A model generated the notes under the pieces. The model did not search any database and was not told the DNA's origin. It saw only the letters and a list, made by a program, of their open reading frames with translations. Of a stretch of DNA of 64,000 nt, positions 1 to 11,683 are shown piece by piece. Source of the DNA: Pogonophryne albipinna (lineage: Eukaryota > Chordata > Actinopteri > Perciformes > Artedidraconidae); the NCBI GenBank assembly GCA_028583405.1, contig JAPTMU010000030.1, positions 592,001 to 656,000 on the forward strand, in the 5' to 3' direction. Positions within the stretch are counted from its first letter, which is position 1. Each line of letters opens with the position of its first letter. The position numbers and the translations under genes were made by a program.

Positions 1-239
1 ACTCGTACAGTGATTACCTTTCGATGAGATTGATAACGTGCAGATCACTTTGACCGATCACACTGGGTGTACTGTGTGTGTTAACAGTTTTTCAACACAA
101 CATCCTTCGAGTTTTGAGGAGGTTCTGATTGATTGATTAATGCAGCCAAAAGTCCAGCAAGAATATCATCCTTTTCATTAGATCCTGCTTTTTAAGTCAA
201 ACTCAATCATACCGCTTTTCTACTGAAAAAGGGCTGCTC

Positions 240-275
<36 letters not shown>

Positions 276-1185
276 GATTGGCAGATTTGTTGCCAATGTG
301 GTTCATTCACTGTCTGATTATCACACAACCCCTGATGTATATATCCCCAAAAGTGAATGTTTTTTTAGTTTAAAGTTTCTCTGGTATTACATGCCATCAA
401 AGCTAATCTGACCACTTGTTGCATAATATTGTGGCATAAACTATTTTCTACTGGCATATTTTACTGGGCTATTTTTCAATATGATCTTACTTATGATAGT
501 TTGACATGGCTATAATAAAAAAACAAGAGAAAGTTATACCGCTGCTTCCAAAACGATGATAATAGCAAATGGGTGGTCATTGAATTAGGGTATAAACCCA
601 CATGTATGCCTGGTTAGTGTTGCCTGGATTTATATAAGTGTGTTTGTATATTATTGTGTAGTAACGTTCGAGTCAATTTGCAACACAAAAAACTGGTTTG
701 AAATCGAGCACTGGCTCCGAACTGGCGCTGGAAACCTTTTAGTGGAAAAGGGTATCAGAGACAATTGTTTCAACAAATGATATGCACTCATTATGGACAC
801 TTACACTCAGAGGCCTGGGGAAAAGAAAAGTCACCCAGATCGCTATATTACTGTGCCACAAGGACTAGAATTATTACATGGTATTATATTCAAGATTGTG
901 GGTAATCTGGTTCAAGAAACTGTGATTTATCAACAATCCATGAAAGATTGTTAGAAGCACGAACAGCTAAAGCACGAGTTTTATTTATTTCTAAGTATGA
1001 AATTATAATTAATGATTACCATCTTATGAGGGTGTTAAATCAGGCACGTCTAAATATGCTTTCCAAAACACGAGGCATGAAATCATGATTGCCCCCAGTG
1101 ATGCTGCTGTAAAATTATTCTTCTGTGAATCAGTTATCATAATTTTAGACAAACACTTCATAAGTTTGTAGTTGATTCATGTTAT
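1..1185. other. Non-coding stretch, no gene seen
   Basis: AT-rich sequence with no convincing ORF, splice-bounded exon or transposon end that I recognise, apart from the CAA microsatellite at 241-275. Confidence 0.5.
241..275. repeat. (CAA)n microsatellite
   Basis: About twelve uninterrupted CAA triplets lie in non-coding sequence. Confidence 0.97.
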
Positions 1186-3470
1186 TAAAGGGGCCCTACT
1201 ATGCTCATAATCAGGTGTATATCAGTATGTAGTGTCTCTACTTTAAAGAGTCCTCTCCTGCTGATGTTCAGGTGTATATCAGTATGTAGTGTCTCTACTT
1301 TAAAGAGTCCTCTCCTGCTGATGTTCAGGTGTATATCAGTATGTAGTGTCTCTACTTTAAAGAGTCCTCTCCTGCTGATGTTCAGGTGTATATCAGTATG
1401 TAGTGTCTCTACTTTAAAGAGTCCTCTCCTGCTGATGTTCAGGTGTATATCAATATGTAGTGTCTCTACTTTAAAGAGTCCTCTCCTGCTGATGTTCAGG
1501 TGTATATCAGTATGTAGTGTCTCTACTTTAAAGAGTCCTCTCCTGCTGATGTTCAGGTGTATATCAGTATGTAGTGTCTCTACTTTAAAGAGTTCTCTCC
1601 TGCTGATGTTCAGGTGTATATCAATATGTAGTGTCTCTACTTTAAAGAGTCCTCTCCTGCTGATGTTCAGGTGTATATCAGTATGTAGTGTCTCTACTTT
1701 AAAGAGTCCTCTCCTGCTGATGTTCAGGTGTATATCAGTATGTAGTGTCTCTACTTTAAAGAGTCCTCTCCTGCTGATGTTCAGGTGTATATAAGTATGT
1801 AGTGTCTCTACTTTAAAGAGTCCTCTCCTGCTGATGTGCAGGTGTATATCAGTATGTAGTGTCTCTACTTTAAAGAGTTCTCTCCTGCTGATGTTCAGGT
1901 GTATATCAATATGTAGTGTCTCTACTTTAAAGAGTCCTCTCCTGCTGATGTTCAGGTGTATATCAGTATGTAGTGTCTCTACTTTAAAGAGTCCTCTCCT
2001 GCTGATGTTCAGGTGTATATCAGTATGTAGTGTCTCTACTTTAAAGAGTCCTCTCCTGCTGATGTTCAGGTGTATATAAGTATGTAGTGTCTCTACTTTA
2101 AAGAGTCCTCTCCTGCTGATGTTCAGGTGTATATCAGTATGTAGTGTCTCTACTTTAAAGAGTCCTCTCCTGCTGATGTTCAGGTGTATATCAGTATGTA
2201 GTGTCTCTACTTTAAAGAGTCCTCTCCTGATGATGTTCAGGTGTATATCAGTATGTAGTGTCTCTACTTTAAAGAGTCCTCTCCTGCTGATGTTCAGGTG
2301 TATATAAGTATGTAGTGACTCTACTTTAAAGAGTCCTCTCCTGCTGATGTTCAGGTGTATATCAGTATGTAATGTCTCTACTTTAAAGAGTCCTCTCCTG
2401 CTGATGTTCAGGTGTATATCAGTATGTAGTGTCTCTACTTTAAAGAGTCCTCTCCTGCTGATGTTCAGGTGTATATCAGTATGTAGTGTCTCTACTTTAA
2501 AGAGTCCTCTCCTGCTGATGTTCAGGTGTATATCAGTATGTAGTGTCTCTACTTTAAAGAGTCCTCTCCTGCTGATGTTCAGGTGTATATCAGTATGTAG
2601 TGTCTCTACTTTAAAGAGTCCTCTCCTGCTGATGTTCAGGTGTATATCAGTATGTAGTGTCTCTACTTTAAAGAGTCCTCTCCTGCTGATGTTCAGGTGT
2701 ATATCAGTATGTAGTGTCTCTACTTTAAAGAGTCCTCTCCTGATGATGTTCAGGTGTATATCAGTATGTAGTGTCTCTACTTTAAAGAGTCCTCTCCTGC
2801 TGATGTTCAGGTGTATATCAGTATGTGGTGTCTCTACTTTAAAGAGTCCTCTCCTGCTGATGTTCAGGTGTATATCAGTATGTAGTGTCTCTACTTTAAA
2901 GAGTCCTCTCCTGCTGATGTCCAGGTGTATATCAGTATGTAGTGTCTCTACTTTAAAGAGTCCTCTCCTGCTGATGTCCAGGTGTATATCAGTATGTAGT
3001 GTCTCTACTGGGACATGTCTCCATACTTTTTTTCTCATACTGTAAGTCAGAAAAAGGTTTCTAGCGCTGTGAGAATGGGTCTGCGGAGAGCATTTCTCCA
3101 CGATCCCAACTCATCTATTACCAACCAGGGAGCTCTATGCAAGTCAATGGGACTTCCTGTTGGTTGAAAATGTACGCTAAAGGTCCCCCCACTGCGTTTG
3201 ATAGTGACGCCAAGGGATCCTGGTGTGTGAGGAGCTCCGTGGATTGGTCCATTTTGGTTCCCGGAAGAAACAAAGGGAACAATAGAAATCCCCAGCGAGG
3301 CGTTCAGGGGCAGCACAGACAGGTCTTCTCTGTGTTAGAGTTGTACTCGCTACAGGGTGCACTTTGAGGGTTTGTGACTCTGCAGACCGGTTACATGCAG
3401 AAAAACCTTCATAACACAAGGGGACGGGTAATAACCAGAAAAGCATGACCTTTAAACTGGCATGTCAAAT
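1186..3470 (-). mobile_element. Dispersed non-autonomous DNA element carrying 57-bp array 1
   Basis: Read on the minus strand, the sequence just right of the array (about 3010-3050) has the order CAGTATGAGAAAAA, then ATGGAGACATGTCC, then AGTAGAGACACT. The same blocks occur in the same order at 15826-15876. The left boundary (1186-1214) reads, on the minus strand, as a terminus ending TAGGGCCCCTTTAA. From memory this matches a very common fish MITE-like element whose end is ATGAGCATAATAGG followed by a CCCTTTAA-type terminus. Sequence from 3050 to 3470, including a second end-like block near 3390-3460, is probably also transposon-derived. Superfamily not assigned. Confidence 0.6.
1201..3013. 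repeat. 57-bp minisatellite, array 1 (about 32 units)
   Basis: Tandem 57-bp units each contain GGTGTATATCAGTATGTAGT and CTTTAAAGAGTCCTCTCC; consecutive units start exactly 57 bp apart (for example 1263 and 1320). Because 57 is a multiple of three and the monomer lacks stops in one frame on each strand, long spurious ORFs result (about 638 codons on the minus strand). Single-base variants (ATAAGT, TCAATATG, GAGTTCTC, CTGATGATG) are distributed in blocks, showing internal duplication. Confidence 0.98.
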
Positions 3471-3984
3471 ATTCCCTCTTGTGAATCTGAAACGCAGACA
3501 ACCCTGTGTCTCTCCTATCTAAAATGAAAATAGATGCAGCTTCTTAAAACCCACAAGTCCACGATGTTGCACCGAGGAATCTCTGGATTCGAGAGTGAGA
3601 TGGTTCCCGTATGACTGCACAACAAAGACTCCACTTAAAACCGTTCACTTTGCAACACAGGTCTGACTTTGATGCAAATCAAAGGACGGCAGTGGGTTGA
3701 TGAAACTGAATATTTATGGTATTTTCCAGAGTACTTTGGAGCCTTTTTAGCGGCTGATGAAATTGCACTTGAAAGTTGTAGGTGGGTTGCTTGATGGCTG
3801 TTCGAAAACTCAAGAGCTTTTTACTATAGTGAGAAAATCACTTAAGTGCTCATCTTGTGAACTACACAGTGCATTTACACAGAAGTTAAAACTATTAGCA
3901 GTGCTGCATCTTTAACCTTCAGCATATATCATTTAATCTAATCACTGATGCAAAAGAGAACATTGCACCCTTTGTTAACTGCAC

Positions 3985-4205
3985 TAATCACTACATACCA
4001 CTCGCGCTCCTATTGGCTAGCGCTCCAACACATTGTACGTGATAGAGATGTCCCGCCCCCTTAGCCTAAGTGGTTGACCAATCACAACAGAGCCAGCCAG
4101 CTAACCAATCAGAGCAGACTGGGCTCTGGTTTCAGACAGAGGGTGAAAAGAGGTGCTGCAGCACAGGCAGTATGAGAACAATGAAGAGCTTTTTGAACAT
4201 TAAAC
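3985..4205 (+). mobile_element. Fragment of the array-hosting dispersed element
   Basis: Contains CCAATCAGAGCAGACTGGG, then TTTCAGACAGAGGGTGAAAA, then GGCAGTATGAGAACAATGAA and GCTTTTTGAACATTAAA. The second half is nearly identical to 15785-15860. The homology stops abruptly after ACATTAAA, so the copy is truncated before its 3' terminal segment. The several CCAAT-like motifs here belong to the repeat. Confidence 0.7.
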
Positions 4206-4861
4206 AGACCTCAGTCTTTGGTAGTTATGAATTAAATTAGTTAGTGATTGGATACCTTAATTTATTAATGACAAAAGTATAGTATATCAAAGTATAAACA
4301 TACCATTTTGAGACTATTCCATTTTTGCCTTCTGTGTTTAAGAGTATATATTACAAAATTGGTCAAACTTATTGATGACATTTTTCTTTATTGTATGCTT
4401 TGCCTCTCTGTGCATTTCGAATCCAAATTTGCTGACATTTTGATCATTATTTCTAGAGATACATGCGACTCAGTCCCCTTAAGAGAGGCCTACATTGTCA
4501 CCATTTCTGGTTATCAATCAAAAATAATAAATTTGCAGTAAAGTATTTGTATACAACCATCCTCTTCAGAAATAAACATATTACAGTAATACAGGGGATT
4601 GTGCTTTGTCTCAACCTTAGTTCCCCCTAAAAAATTCATAATAAATCAAAACATTTCCCCCATTCACGATATCTCTTATGAAAAGGCAATATTCAATATA
4701 GGCTCTACATACCTTCCTTCCTCAGTTCCTACATGTCACAAAATACAAATCTGAAAATGCACCTAATATACCGTCTTTAAAACACTTTCTCCTGCCTCTC
4801 TCTCCAGGATGCATCACCTCTCTGCTGCAGAAACTGTCTCTGAGTCCTCTGAGCAGCTACC
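4206..4861 (+). other. Upstream region and 5' UTR of htr5a
   Basis: No other gene is visible. A pyrimidine-rich tract followed by CTCTCTCCAG at about 4798-4807 looks like a 3' splice site 54 nt before the ATG. This suggests a non-coding 5' exon upstream that I cannot locate. The promoter is not identified. Confidence 0.4.
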
Positions 4862-5569
4862 ATGGCGTACCCTAACACCAGCTCACTGACAGCCAACTCC
4901 AGTGGATCTCTGGGGGGTCACGACCACGAGGGAAACATCTACCGGCCTTTCTCTGTTTTCAGCGTGCTCACTCTCACGTTACTGGCCATGCTGGTGGTGG
5001 CCACGTTTGTGTGGAACCTACTGGTGCTGGTGACCATCCTGAGGGTGAGGACTTTCCACCGTGTGCCGCACAACCTCGTAGCATCCATGGCTATCTCCGA
5101 CGTCATGGTGGCCGCCTTAGTGATGCCGCTCAGCCTCGTCCATGAGCTCAACGGCCGGAAGTGGAAACTGGGACGAGTTCTGTGTCAGGTTTGGATCTCC
5201 TTCGATGTTCTCTGCTGCACGGCCAGCATCTGGAACGTGACGGCCATCGCGCTGGACCGCTACTGGTCCATCACCCGGCACCTGGAGTACACTCTGAAGA
5301 CGCGTAAAAAGATCTCCAACGTGATGATCGCGCTCACCTGGCTGCTGTCGTCCATCATCTCCCTGTCGCCTCTGTTCGGCTGGGGGGAGACCTACACGGA
5401 GGGGATGAAGTGCCAGGTGAGCCAGGAGCCGTCCTACACCATCTTCTCCACCTTCGGAGCCTTTTACCTGCCGCTCTGCGTGGTGCTGTTTGTTTACTGG
5501 AAGATCTACAAGGCCGCCAAGTTTCGCATCGGCACCCGCAAGACCAACACCATAACTCCCATGGCTGAG
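4862..5569 (+). CDS. htr5a: 5-hydroxytryptamine receptor 5A, exon 1 (residues 1-236)
   Basis: A rhodopsin-class GPCR for serotonin at the plasma membrane; family knowledge says mainly neuronal and Gi/o-coupled. The exon encodes an extracellular N-terminus with two N-glycosylation sequons (N5, N12) and TM1 to TM5. Visible landmarks are TM3 Cys108 pairing with ECL2 Cys184, the amine-binding Asp115, the DRY motif at 132-134, and the 5-HT5-specific stretch [15 protein letters not shown]. The ATG has a good Kozak context (GCTACCATGG). The open frame runs on to 5635, but the tail after MAE is unlike the family, and GAG|GTGATT at 5569/5570 is a plausible phase-0 donor that joins exactly to exon 2. 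Whether this is the htr5aa or htr5ab paralogue cannot be decided from sequence alone. Confidence 0.95.
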
Positions 5570-5603
5570 GTGATTATACTCATGACATGCCCAAAAATGA
5601 CAT

Positions 5604-6350
5604 CAATTATTATTGTGTGTTCATACCGGACATAAAACGAATGTTTCGGTTTTGAACAAGTTTAATTTTATTGGTTGAAAGCAAATCAGAGCTGAATATC
5701 TCTGCCTGTCATTGTTTGATTATAAGGCTGTGGGCAATGGCACACCGATGTCATAGTTCGTAATATTTGTTCAGAAATGGCTGTTTTTAAAAGTATGTGT
5801 ACAAACCAGACAGTATGCTATATTCATCCAAACTCCACCCAGAAAACACGCATTTTAAACCTTTCTTGCAGACACACTTGCCAAAGCATTACGGCCCGTC
5901 CACACTACAGCTTCGATAGCTTCAAAAACGGTTTCCAACGCGTCTGCCCATTCACTTTGAATGGGGTGACGTCAATTTTCGCCGAACTGCATTGTGGGAA
6001 GCAGAGCGGAGCTTTCCTGGCGTTTCAGGCAAAAGTTGAGCAATGTTCAACTTTTGAAGCTTCTGAAGCTTTCGGTGGAAGCGTCAGCCAATCAAATCAT
6101 ATGCCAGTACAAGCTCTAGCCAATCAAACCGCTGCTTGTGTGTCAGGGGCGGGAGATTCATGTGATTGGTTGTTGGTCGAGCTTCAGACACGCCCAGCTC
6201 CAAGCTTTTTTTGAAGCTGTAGTGTGGACGGGCTGTACATTCCTGGTTCTTAATAATCAGTATGTAGTTACTTCGGCATCATTTTGATACGAGCATTACC
6301 ATCAAATCAGAGGCAAATCTTCGCTGTGCATCCGGTGTGAATGCACCATT
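5604..6350. mobile_element. Outer MITE in htr5a intron 1
   Basis: The left end near 5610 (GTGTTCATACCGGAC) and the inverse of the right end near 6325-6348 (GTGCATTCACACCGGATG) form imperfect terminal inverted repeats of a type common in fish MITEs. The interior is interrupted by a second element (5891-6236). No transposase ORF. Outer boundaries are approximate. Confidence 0.5.
5891..6236. mobile_element. Inner MITE with 24-bp terminal inverted repeats
   Basis: The left terminus begins ACGGCCCGTCCACACTACAG and continues CTTC; the right terminus read inversely begins ACAGCCCGTCCACACTACAG and continues CTTC, so 23 of 24 positions agree. The 346-bp body has subterminal GAAGCTT-rich repeats and no transposase. 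Flanking direct repeats are too short to be sure (CAT on both sides). A 145-codon ORF across it is chance. Confidence 0.85.
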
Positions 6351-8842
6351 AGAAATCATAATATCATTATCCTCCCCCTTGTCTAGGTATTAGGTAATAC
6401 ATGTAGATATCACTGCTCGAAGTCAATCAGAGAGCTAGAACAAACTGTACGTGAGAAAGTTGGTAGAAAGCTCTTTGTCTGCAGTTCATTTTGATTTGAG
6501 CTTCAAAAACAATGTAAGTATAAAGTTTATCAAGTCATGACTTTGAAGACCTTACAACCTTATATCTGAAACAGCCGTGCAGATGGTTTGACACGGTAGC
6601 AGAGTAGATAAACCAGCAAGAACGACAGCAGTGAGTGTGCAGGAGGTGACACAGCTGAGACCAGCGAAGAGAGCGAGGAGACAGCCAACCGGAGAGAGAA
6701 TCGATGCAGGAGACACGGCCCACCAGGGGGGCTGAAAGTGTTGCCCAAGCGAAGAGGAGAAGCACAATGCTCCTGGCAAGTGCCCAGCATGAGATAGTGA
6801 GAGTGGAGAATGTGGGAAGAAAAGGCCATCGGGGGAGAAACTGTTTCTCTGAGTCAGTGAAAGAAGTCCCTACGAATAAAAAAGCTCTGACCTGGGAGCA
6901 GTAAGTAAGCGATGTGGAGCATGGGACAGAATAAGAGCACTGAAGCCTTATTACACTAGGCTGCAGCATTGTAGTTTCAGCCTGGAAACATGGGTGCAAA
7001 TACATAAAAGACACCAAGTTACCAAAAAGTGTGCAGAAAACAGGGCTTTAAATATCGGCTCCTTTGAACGCACCATCCACTTCTGCCCGGAAAACAAGAG
7101 AGCCACTACAATATACAGTACAGAGGCAATCACTGCATTCAGATGATTACTCAAGACTTCTCACAGACATTGCACATGCCTTACACACCCCTCACTAACA
7201 TACAATTAGCATTAATGTGACACAGAGCGTCCCTGATGACTCCGAAAGAACTGCTCATGGCGAAGATGAGAACCATACTTCAAAATAATCCGGTCCCTAA
7301 GTGGTTCGACGAAGCCCTCATCAGACGCAGAGATGTAAAGACGTAGAGAGGACCAGCATCCATTATCCAGGAGGGATGGGAATGCAGAGAATATAAAACA
7401 GAGACCCAGGAGGAGGTGAAACCCAACACCAAGTGTGCATGAAGTGAACGGGAACTAAGACTGTCCATACAGACCGGCAGTATAGATTCACACTTCAAGT
7501 ATTAGCCCACACTACAGTAGAGCTTACAGAGAACACATACTGGAGGAAGAGATGTCAAGGTTTTGGATAATACTATCAGACAGCTGGAATAAACATTGTG
7601 AAAAGCGAGTTGTTTGGAAGGACTGATTATGTTAAGATTTGTTGGCCAACAGTTTGTTTCCCATGCAGAACATGTCTCCTTCTCCTCTGGCTGATGCCCC
7701 TGACCCACAAGTTACCGTGCAATTATTTATCATGATGAGCTATTCAGCAGCAATCAGGGAAACATAAGCATTGGACGCATGAGCATACGGGCGAAATAAT
7801 TGCAGCAATCCTGCTCATCACCGCCAGCTTGTTAATGTGCGTCGACAGAAGGTAGAGGGCTATAAATATCACCTCCAGCACCTTTCTGGCTTTGGCGTTT
7901 CTCCAATCAGCCCACACGAAATTTCCCCCGTGAAAATCGAATCAGCGCCCACTTTTCACCTGCCATTATGGGGGGGGGATGCAATCTGGATATCCCCAAA
8001 TACACCTTAGTGATGGAGATGACACCATTCTTAAAGCAAACACCTCTTTCTTTCCCTTATTAAAGACTTCAACATCACCCAGAGTCGAAGAAATTGGCAA
8101 ACATAGACAGAAGATGGAAATATTTAACAGAAAATACACATTTATGTAATGCATGTACTTTGAAACCCCCGCAAGATATTCGTTATTTATGCAGGGCAAC
8201 ATCAATTTGCCTGAAATGTCTCAAACTAATCAGCCCAGTCTCGAAATGCTTTAGTTAACCAACTCTGTGTCAAGTTTCATTAAACAGGCAATCACTCCCG
8301 TAGCTGGCAATTAAATGGAATACATTTTATTAGTTTTCCACAGACAAACACGCAACTTATGGGTTGCATTATACGTGTCTTATTACCCAGCCGAATGTTG
8401 TTCTCATCATTTCCCAGTGAACATCGAGGAGTCAAAGCACAAGAGATGTGAGAGATAATAGACCTAATGCACCGCTCCATCAACAACACCCACTGAAAGA
8501 CATTAAGACGTAGAGACAGCAGAAACACATTGTGCAGCAGGTGAGGTGATGCACACACAACTTAACCCCATACCTCACAGGAAAACATTACAAGTATAGT
8601 TTCAGAAAGAAGTTTTACGCTAGCTGGCACCAGTTGTGTTTGTGAAAACATTTCCATTAGCAGAAACACGCTACAGCTTCAGAAAGGATGCAGATATAAA
8701 AACACAAAGGTTCCACATGAAGAAACATCTTCAGCAACTTGACAACACATGCAGCGTTTAGAGAACATTCAGCAACTTGAGGAGACATGGCAGTGTTTAC
8801 TAAAAGCTGTAGAAACCAAACGCTGAAGAAGCTCAAAACACA
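6351..8842 (+). other. htr5a intron 1, mostly unclassified sequence
   Basis: No exon is expected or seen between the two htr5a exons. The stretch 6535-7160 has several short ORFs on both strands without domains or splice support. The block at about 7720-8080 is not repeat-like and could be conserved non-coding sequence; this is an impression only. Confidence 0.45.
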
Positions 8843-10467
8843 ACGGAGACCAGGGGACACTAAAGAGTGACGCACACTGGGAGACCAGGGGACACTAAAG
8901 AGTGACACACACAGCTGGGAGACCAGGGGACACTAAAGAGTGATGCACACAGCTGGGAGACCAGGGGACACTAAATAGTGATGCACACAGCTGGGAGACC
9001 AGGGGACACTAAAGAGTGACGCACACATCTTGGAGACCAGGGGACACTAAAGAGTGACACACACAGCTGGGAGACCAGGGGACACTAAAGAGTGACACAC
9101 ACAGCTGGGAGACCAGGGGACACTAAAGAGTGACGCACACAGCTGGGAGACCAGGGGACACTAAAGAGTGACGCACACAGCTGGGAGACCAGGGGACACT
9201 AAAGAGTGACGCACACAGCTGTGAGACCAGGGGACACTAAAGAGTGATGCACACAGCTGGGAGACCAGGGGACACTAAAGAGTGACGCACACAGCTGTGA
9301 GACCAGGGGACACTAAAGAGTGATGCACACAGCTGGGAGACCAGGGGACACTAAAGAGTGACGCACACAGCTGTGAGACCAGGGGACACTAAAGAGTGAC
9401 GCACACAGCTGTGAGACCAGGGGACACTAAAGAGTGATGCACACAGCTGGGAGACCAGGGGACACTAAAGAGTGACGCACACAGCTGGGAGACCAGGGGA
9501 CACTAAATAGTGATGCACACAGCTGGGAGACCAGGGGACACTAAAGAGTGACGCACACATCTTGGAGACCAGGGGACACTAAAGAGTGACACACACAGCT
9601 GGGAGACCAGGGGACACTAAAGAGTGACACACACAGCTGGGAGACCAGGGGACACTAAAGAGTGACGCACACAGCTGGGAGACCAGGGGACACTAAAGAG
9701 TGACGCACACATCTTGGAGACCAGGGGACACTAAATAGTGATGCACACAGCTGGGAGACCAGGGGACACTAAAGAGTGATGCACACAGCTGGGAGACCAG
9801 GAGAGACTAAAGAGTGACGCACACAGCTGTGAGACCAGGGGACACTAAAGAGTGACGCACACAGCTGGGAGACCAGGGGACACTAAAGAGTGATGCACAC
9901 AGCTTGGAGACCAGGGGACACTAAAGAGTGACGCACACAGCTTGGAGACCAGGGGACACTAAAGAGTGATGCACACAGCTGGGAGACCAGGGGACACTAA
10001 AGAGTGACGCACACAGCTGGGAGACCAGGGGACACTAACGCACACAGCTTGGAGACCAGGGGACACTAAAGAGTGATGCACACAGCTGGGAGACCAGGGG
10101 ACACTAACGCACACAGCTTGGAGACCAGGGGACACTAAAGAGTGATGCACACAGCTGGGAGACCAGGGGACACTAACGCACACAGCTTGGAGACCAGGGG
10201 ACACTAAAGAGTGACGCACACAGCTGGGAGACCAGGGGACACTAACGCACACAGCTTGGAGACCAGAGGACACTAAAGAGTGACGCACACAGCTGGGAGA
10301 TCAGGGGACACTAACGCACACAGCTTGGAGACCAGGGGACACTAAAGAGTGACGCACACAGCTGGGAGACCAGGGGACACTAAAGAGTGACGCACACAGC
10401 TGGGAGATCAGGGGACACTAACGCACACAGCTTGGAGACCAGGGGACACTAAAGAGTGACGCACACT
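8843..10467. repeat. 38-bp minisatellite (about 43 units)
   Basis: The unit contains GGGAGACCAGGGGACACTAA followed by AGAGTGACGCACACAGCT. Starts are 38 bp apart (8881, 8919), after a 35-bp first unit lacking AGC. Variants GCTGTGAG, GCTTGGAG and TAAATAGTGATG alternate in blocks. From about 10029 a 31-bp unit lacking AGAGTGA alternates with the 38-bp unit, giving 69-bp dimers. Lies in htr5a intron 1. Confidence 0.97.
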
Positions 10468-11115
10468 GTGGACCATTTAAGGTTGAATCTAACTCACTGA
10501 TACACTGTTAAAAGGACAGTTCCCAGATGTTGGGGGTATCTGTTGTTTAGATGCTTTCACTCCAACATAATGCAACCAGATGGCGTTTGTGTATTTCTGT
10601 ATTTCGGCGTGATGTGTCCATTTAAAATGAAGATCTTCAGTTTAGCTGCTGCACCATCTGGAGTGTCTTAAACAATCCACAATCAATGTTCATCCCAACA
10701 GCACTATGCTTTCAACCTCTGCTGTAAATGGACCTGGTTCATATGTCTTATCAGTTTAAGACCATGCGGACCGGTATTGATTCGATTAAACCGCAGAGTG
10801 GACGAGTCTTCCATCCGGGTGCAGATGCTTTCAATGTTGAGTTTAAAATGTTAGTCTGTGCTCTTTACTTCCGACACATTTAGCCGGATGCTTCGTCTTT
10901 ATAAAAAGCTGTTAGGCTGCCGAACGACCTGGGACACTTCACCTGATAAGAAGAAATAGAGTCAGCCTTGAGATGAGCTCGGCAACAAATGAGTGAGAAG
11001 ATTAACATTGACATTTCCTTTCTTTCCTCCTCCTCCCAGCCAAGCAGTGGGTTTGTGAAATGGCACGAAATGGGCTGCTGGAAAATGCAGATTAAGACAT
11101 AGCTCCGTTTTTATG

Positions 11116-11118
<3 letters not shown>
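10468..11118 (+). other. htr5a intron 1, unclassified sequence
   Basis: No repeat or gene is recognised. Looks like ordinary single-copy intron. Confidence 0.45.
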
Positions 11119-11155
<37 letters not shown>

Positions 11156-11360
11156 TAGCATTACTATACTTGTGGGGACCAAATCTGTTTACACAGTCAC
11201 GTGTGGGGACTCGCCTCCCTCATGGGGACAACATGGAGGTCCCCATGAGGGTGTTGGTTATGGTTAAGGTTAGGGTAAGTCTCCAGGAAATGCATGTAAG
11301 TCAATGTAATGTCCCCTGAAGTGATGTATACATGGTGTGTGTGTGTGTGTGTGTGTGTAT
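11119..11360 (+). repeat. CA-flanked dispersed repeat, copy 1 (TG tracts at both ends)
   Basis: A (TG)n tract at 11119-11152 and another at about 11334-11358 bracket a 180-bp core. The core contains CTAGCATTACTATACTTGTG, GGGGACTCGCCTCCCT, the short telomere-like GGTTAAGGTTAGGGTAAG, and TCAATGTAATGTCCCCTGAA. The same core occurs inverted at 50964-51226, again flanked on both sides by dinucleotide tracts. Confidence 0.85.
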
Positions 11361-11486
11361 TAAGAAAAATAAATCTGGATATTTGGGAGAATTAAAGGTA
11401 TGTTTTGGAATCATTTGAGTTAAAAATCGAATATATTATGATAGAAAAAGTTGGAATATACTGAGAAAATGTGTCATACAACAAAT

Positions 11487-11488
<2 letters not shown>

Positions 11489-11527
<39 letters not shown>
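11489..11527. repeat. (TG)n microsatellite
   Basis: About nineteen TG dinucleotides, 156 bp upstream of htr5a exon 2. Confidence 0.97.
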
Positions 11528-11528
<1 letters not shown>

Positions 11529-11683
11529 GATCCACCTGTTGATTCCCACTTCTATTCAGCTTTCTTTGGAGCAGCCTATATTGTGAAAGATATTGCTTTT
11601 TCTCAGTCTGACGCTTTAACAAAAAAAGTGTCTGATTGTTGAATCAATGCACTTTTGTCACAACTGTCTGATCCCTCCCTCAG

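Noticed and set aside
1185..3101. 638-codon minus-strand ORF (and plus-strand ORFs) over array 1 as a repeat protein gene
   Set aside because: It is a direct product of a 57-bp stop-free tandem repeat; the same happens on both strands and in all three arrays.
5570..5635. Exon 1 of htr5a reading through to 5635 as a truncated receptor
   Set aside because: The extra 21 residues are unlike the family, and a GT donor at 5570 joins in phase to exon 2; an intron-retaining isoform cannot be excluded.
5777..6214. 145-codon ORF as a gene
   Set aside because: It runs across a MITE with clear terminal inverted repeats.
6704..6904. Arg-rich small ORF in htr5a intron 1
   Set aside because: No start context, domain or splice evidence; overlapping ORFs exist on both strands.
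8843..10467. CRISPR-like array
   Set aside because: Units are contiguous without unique spacers, and the window is plainly eukaryotic.
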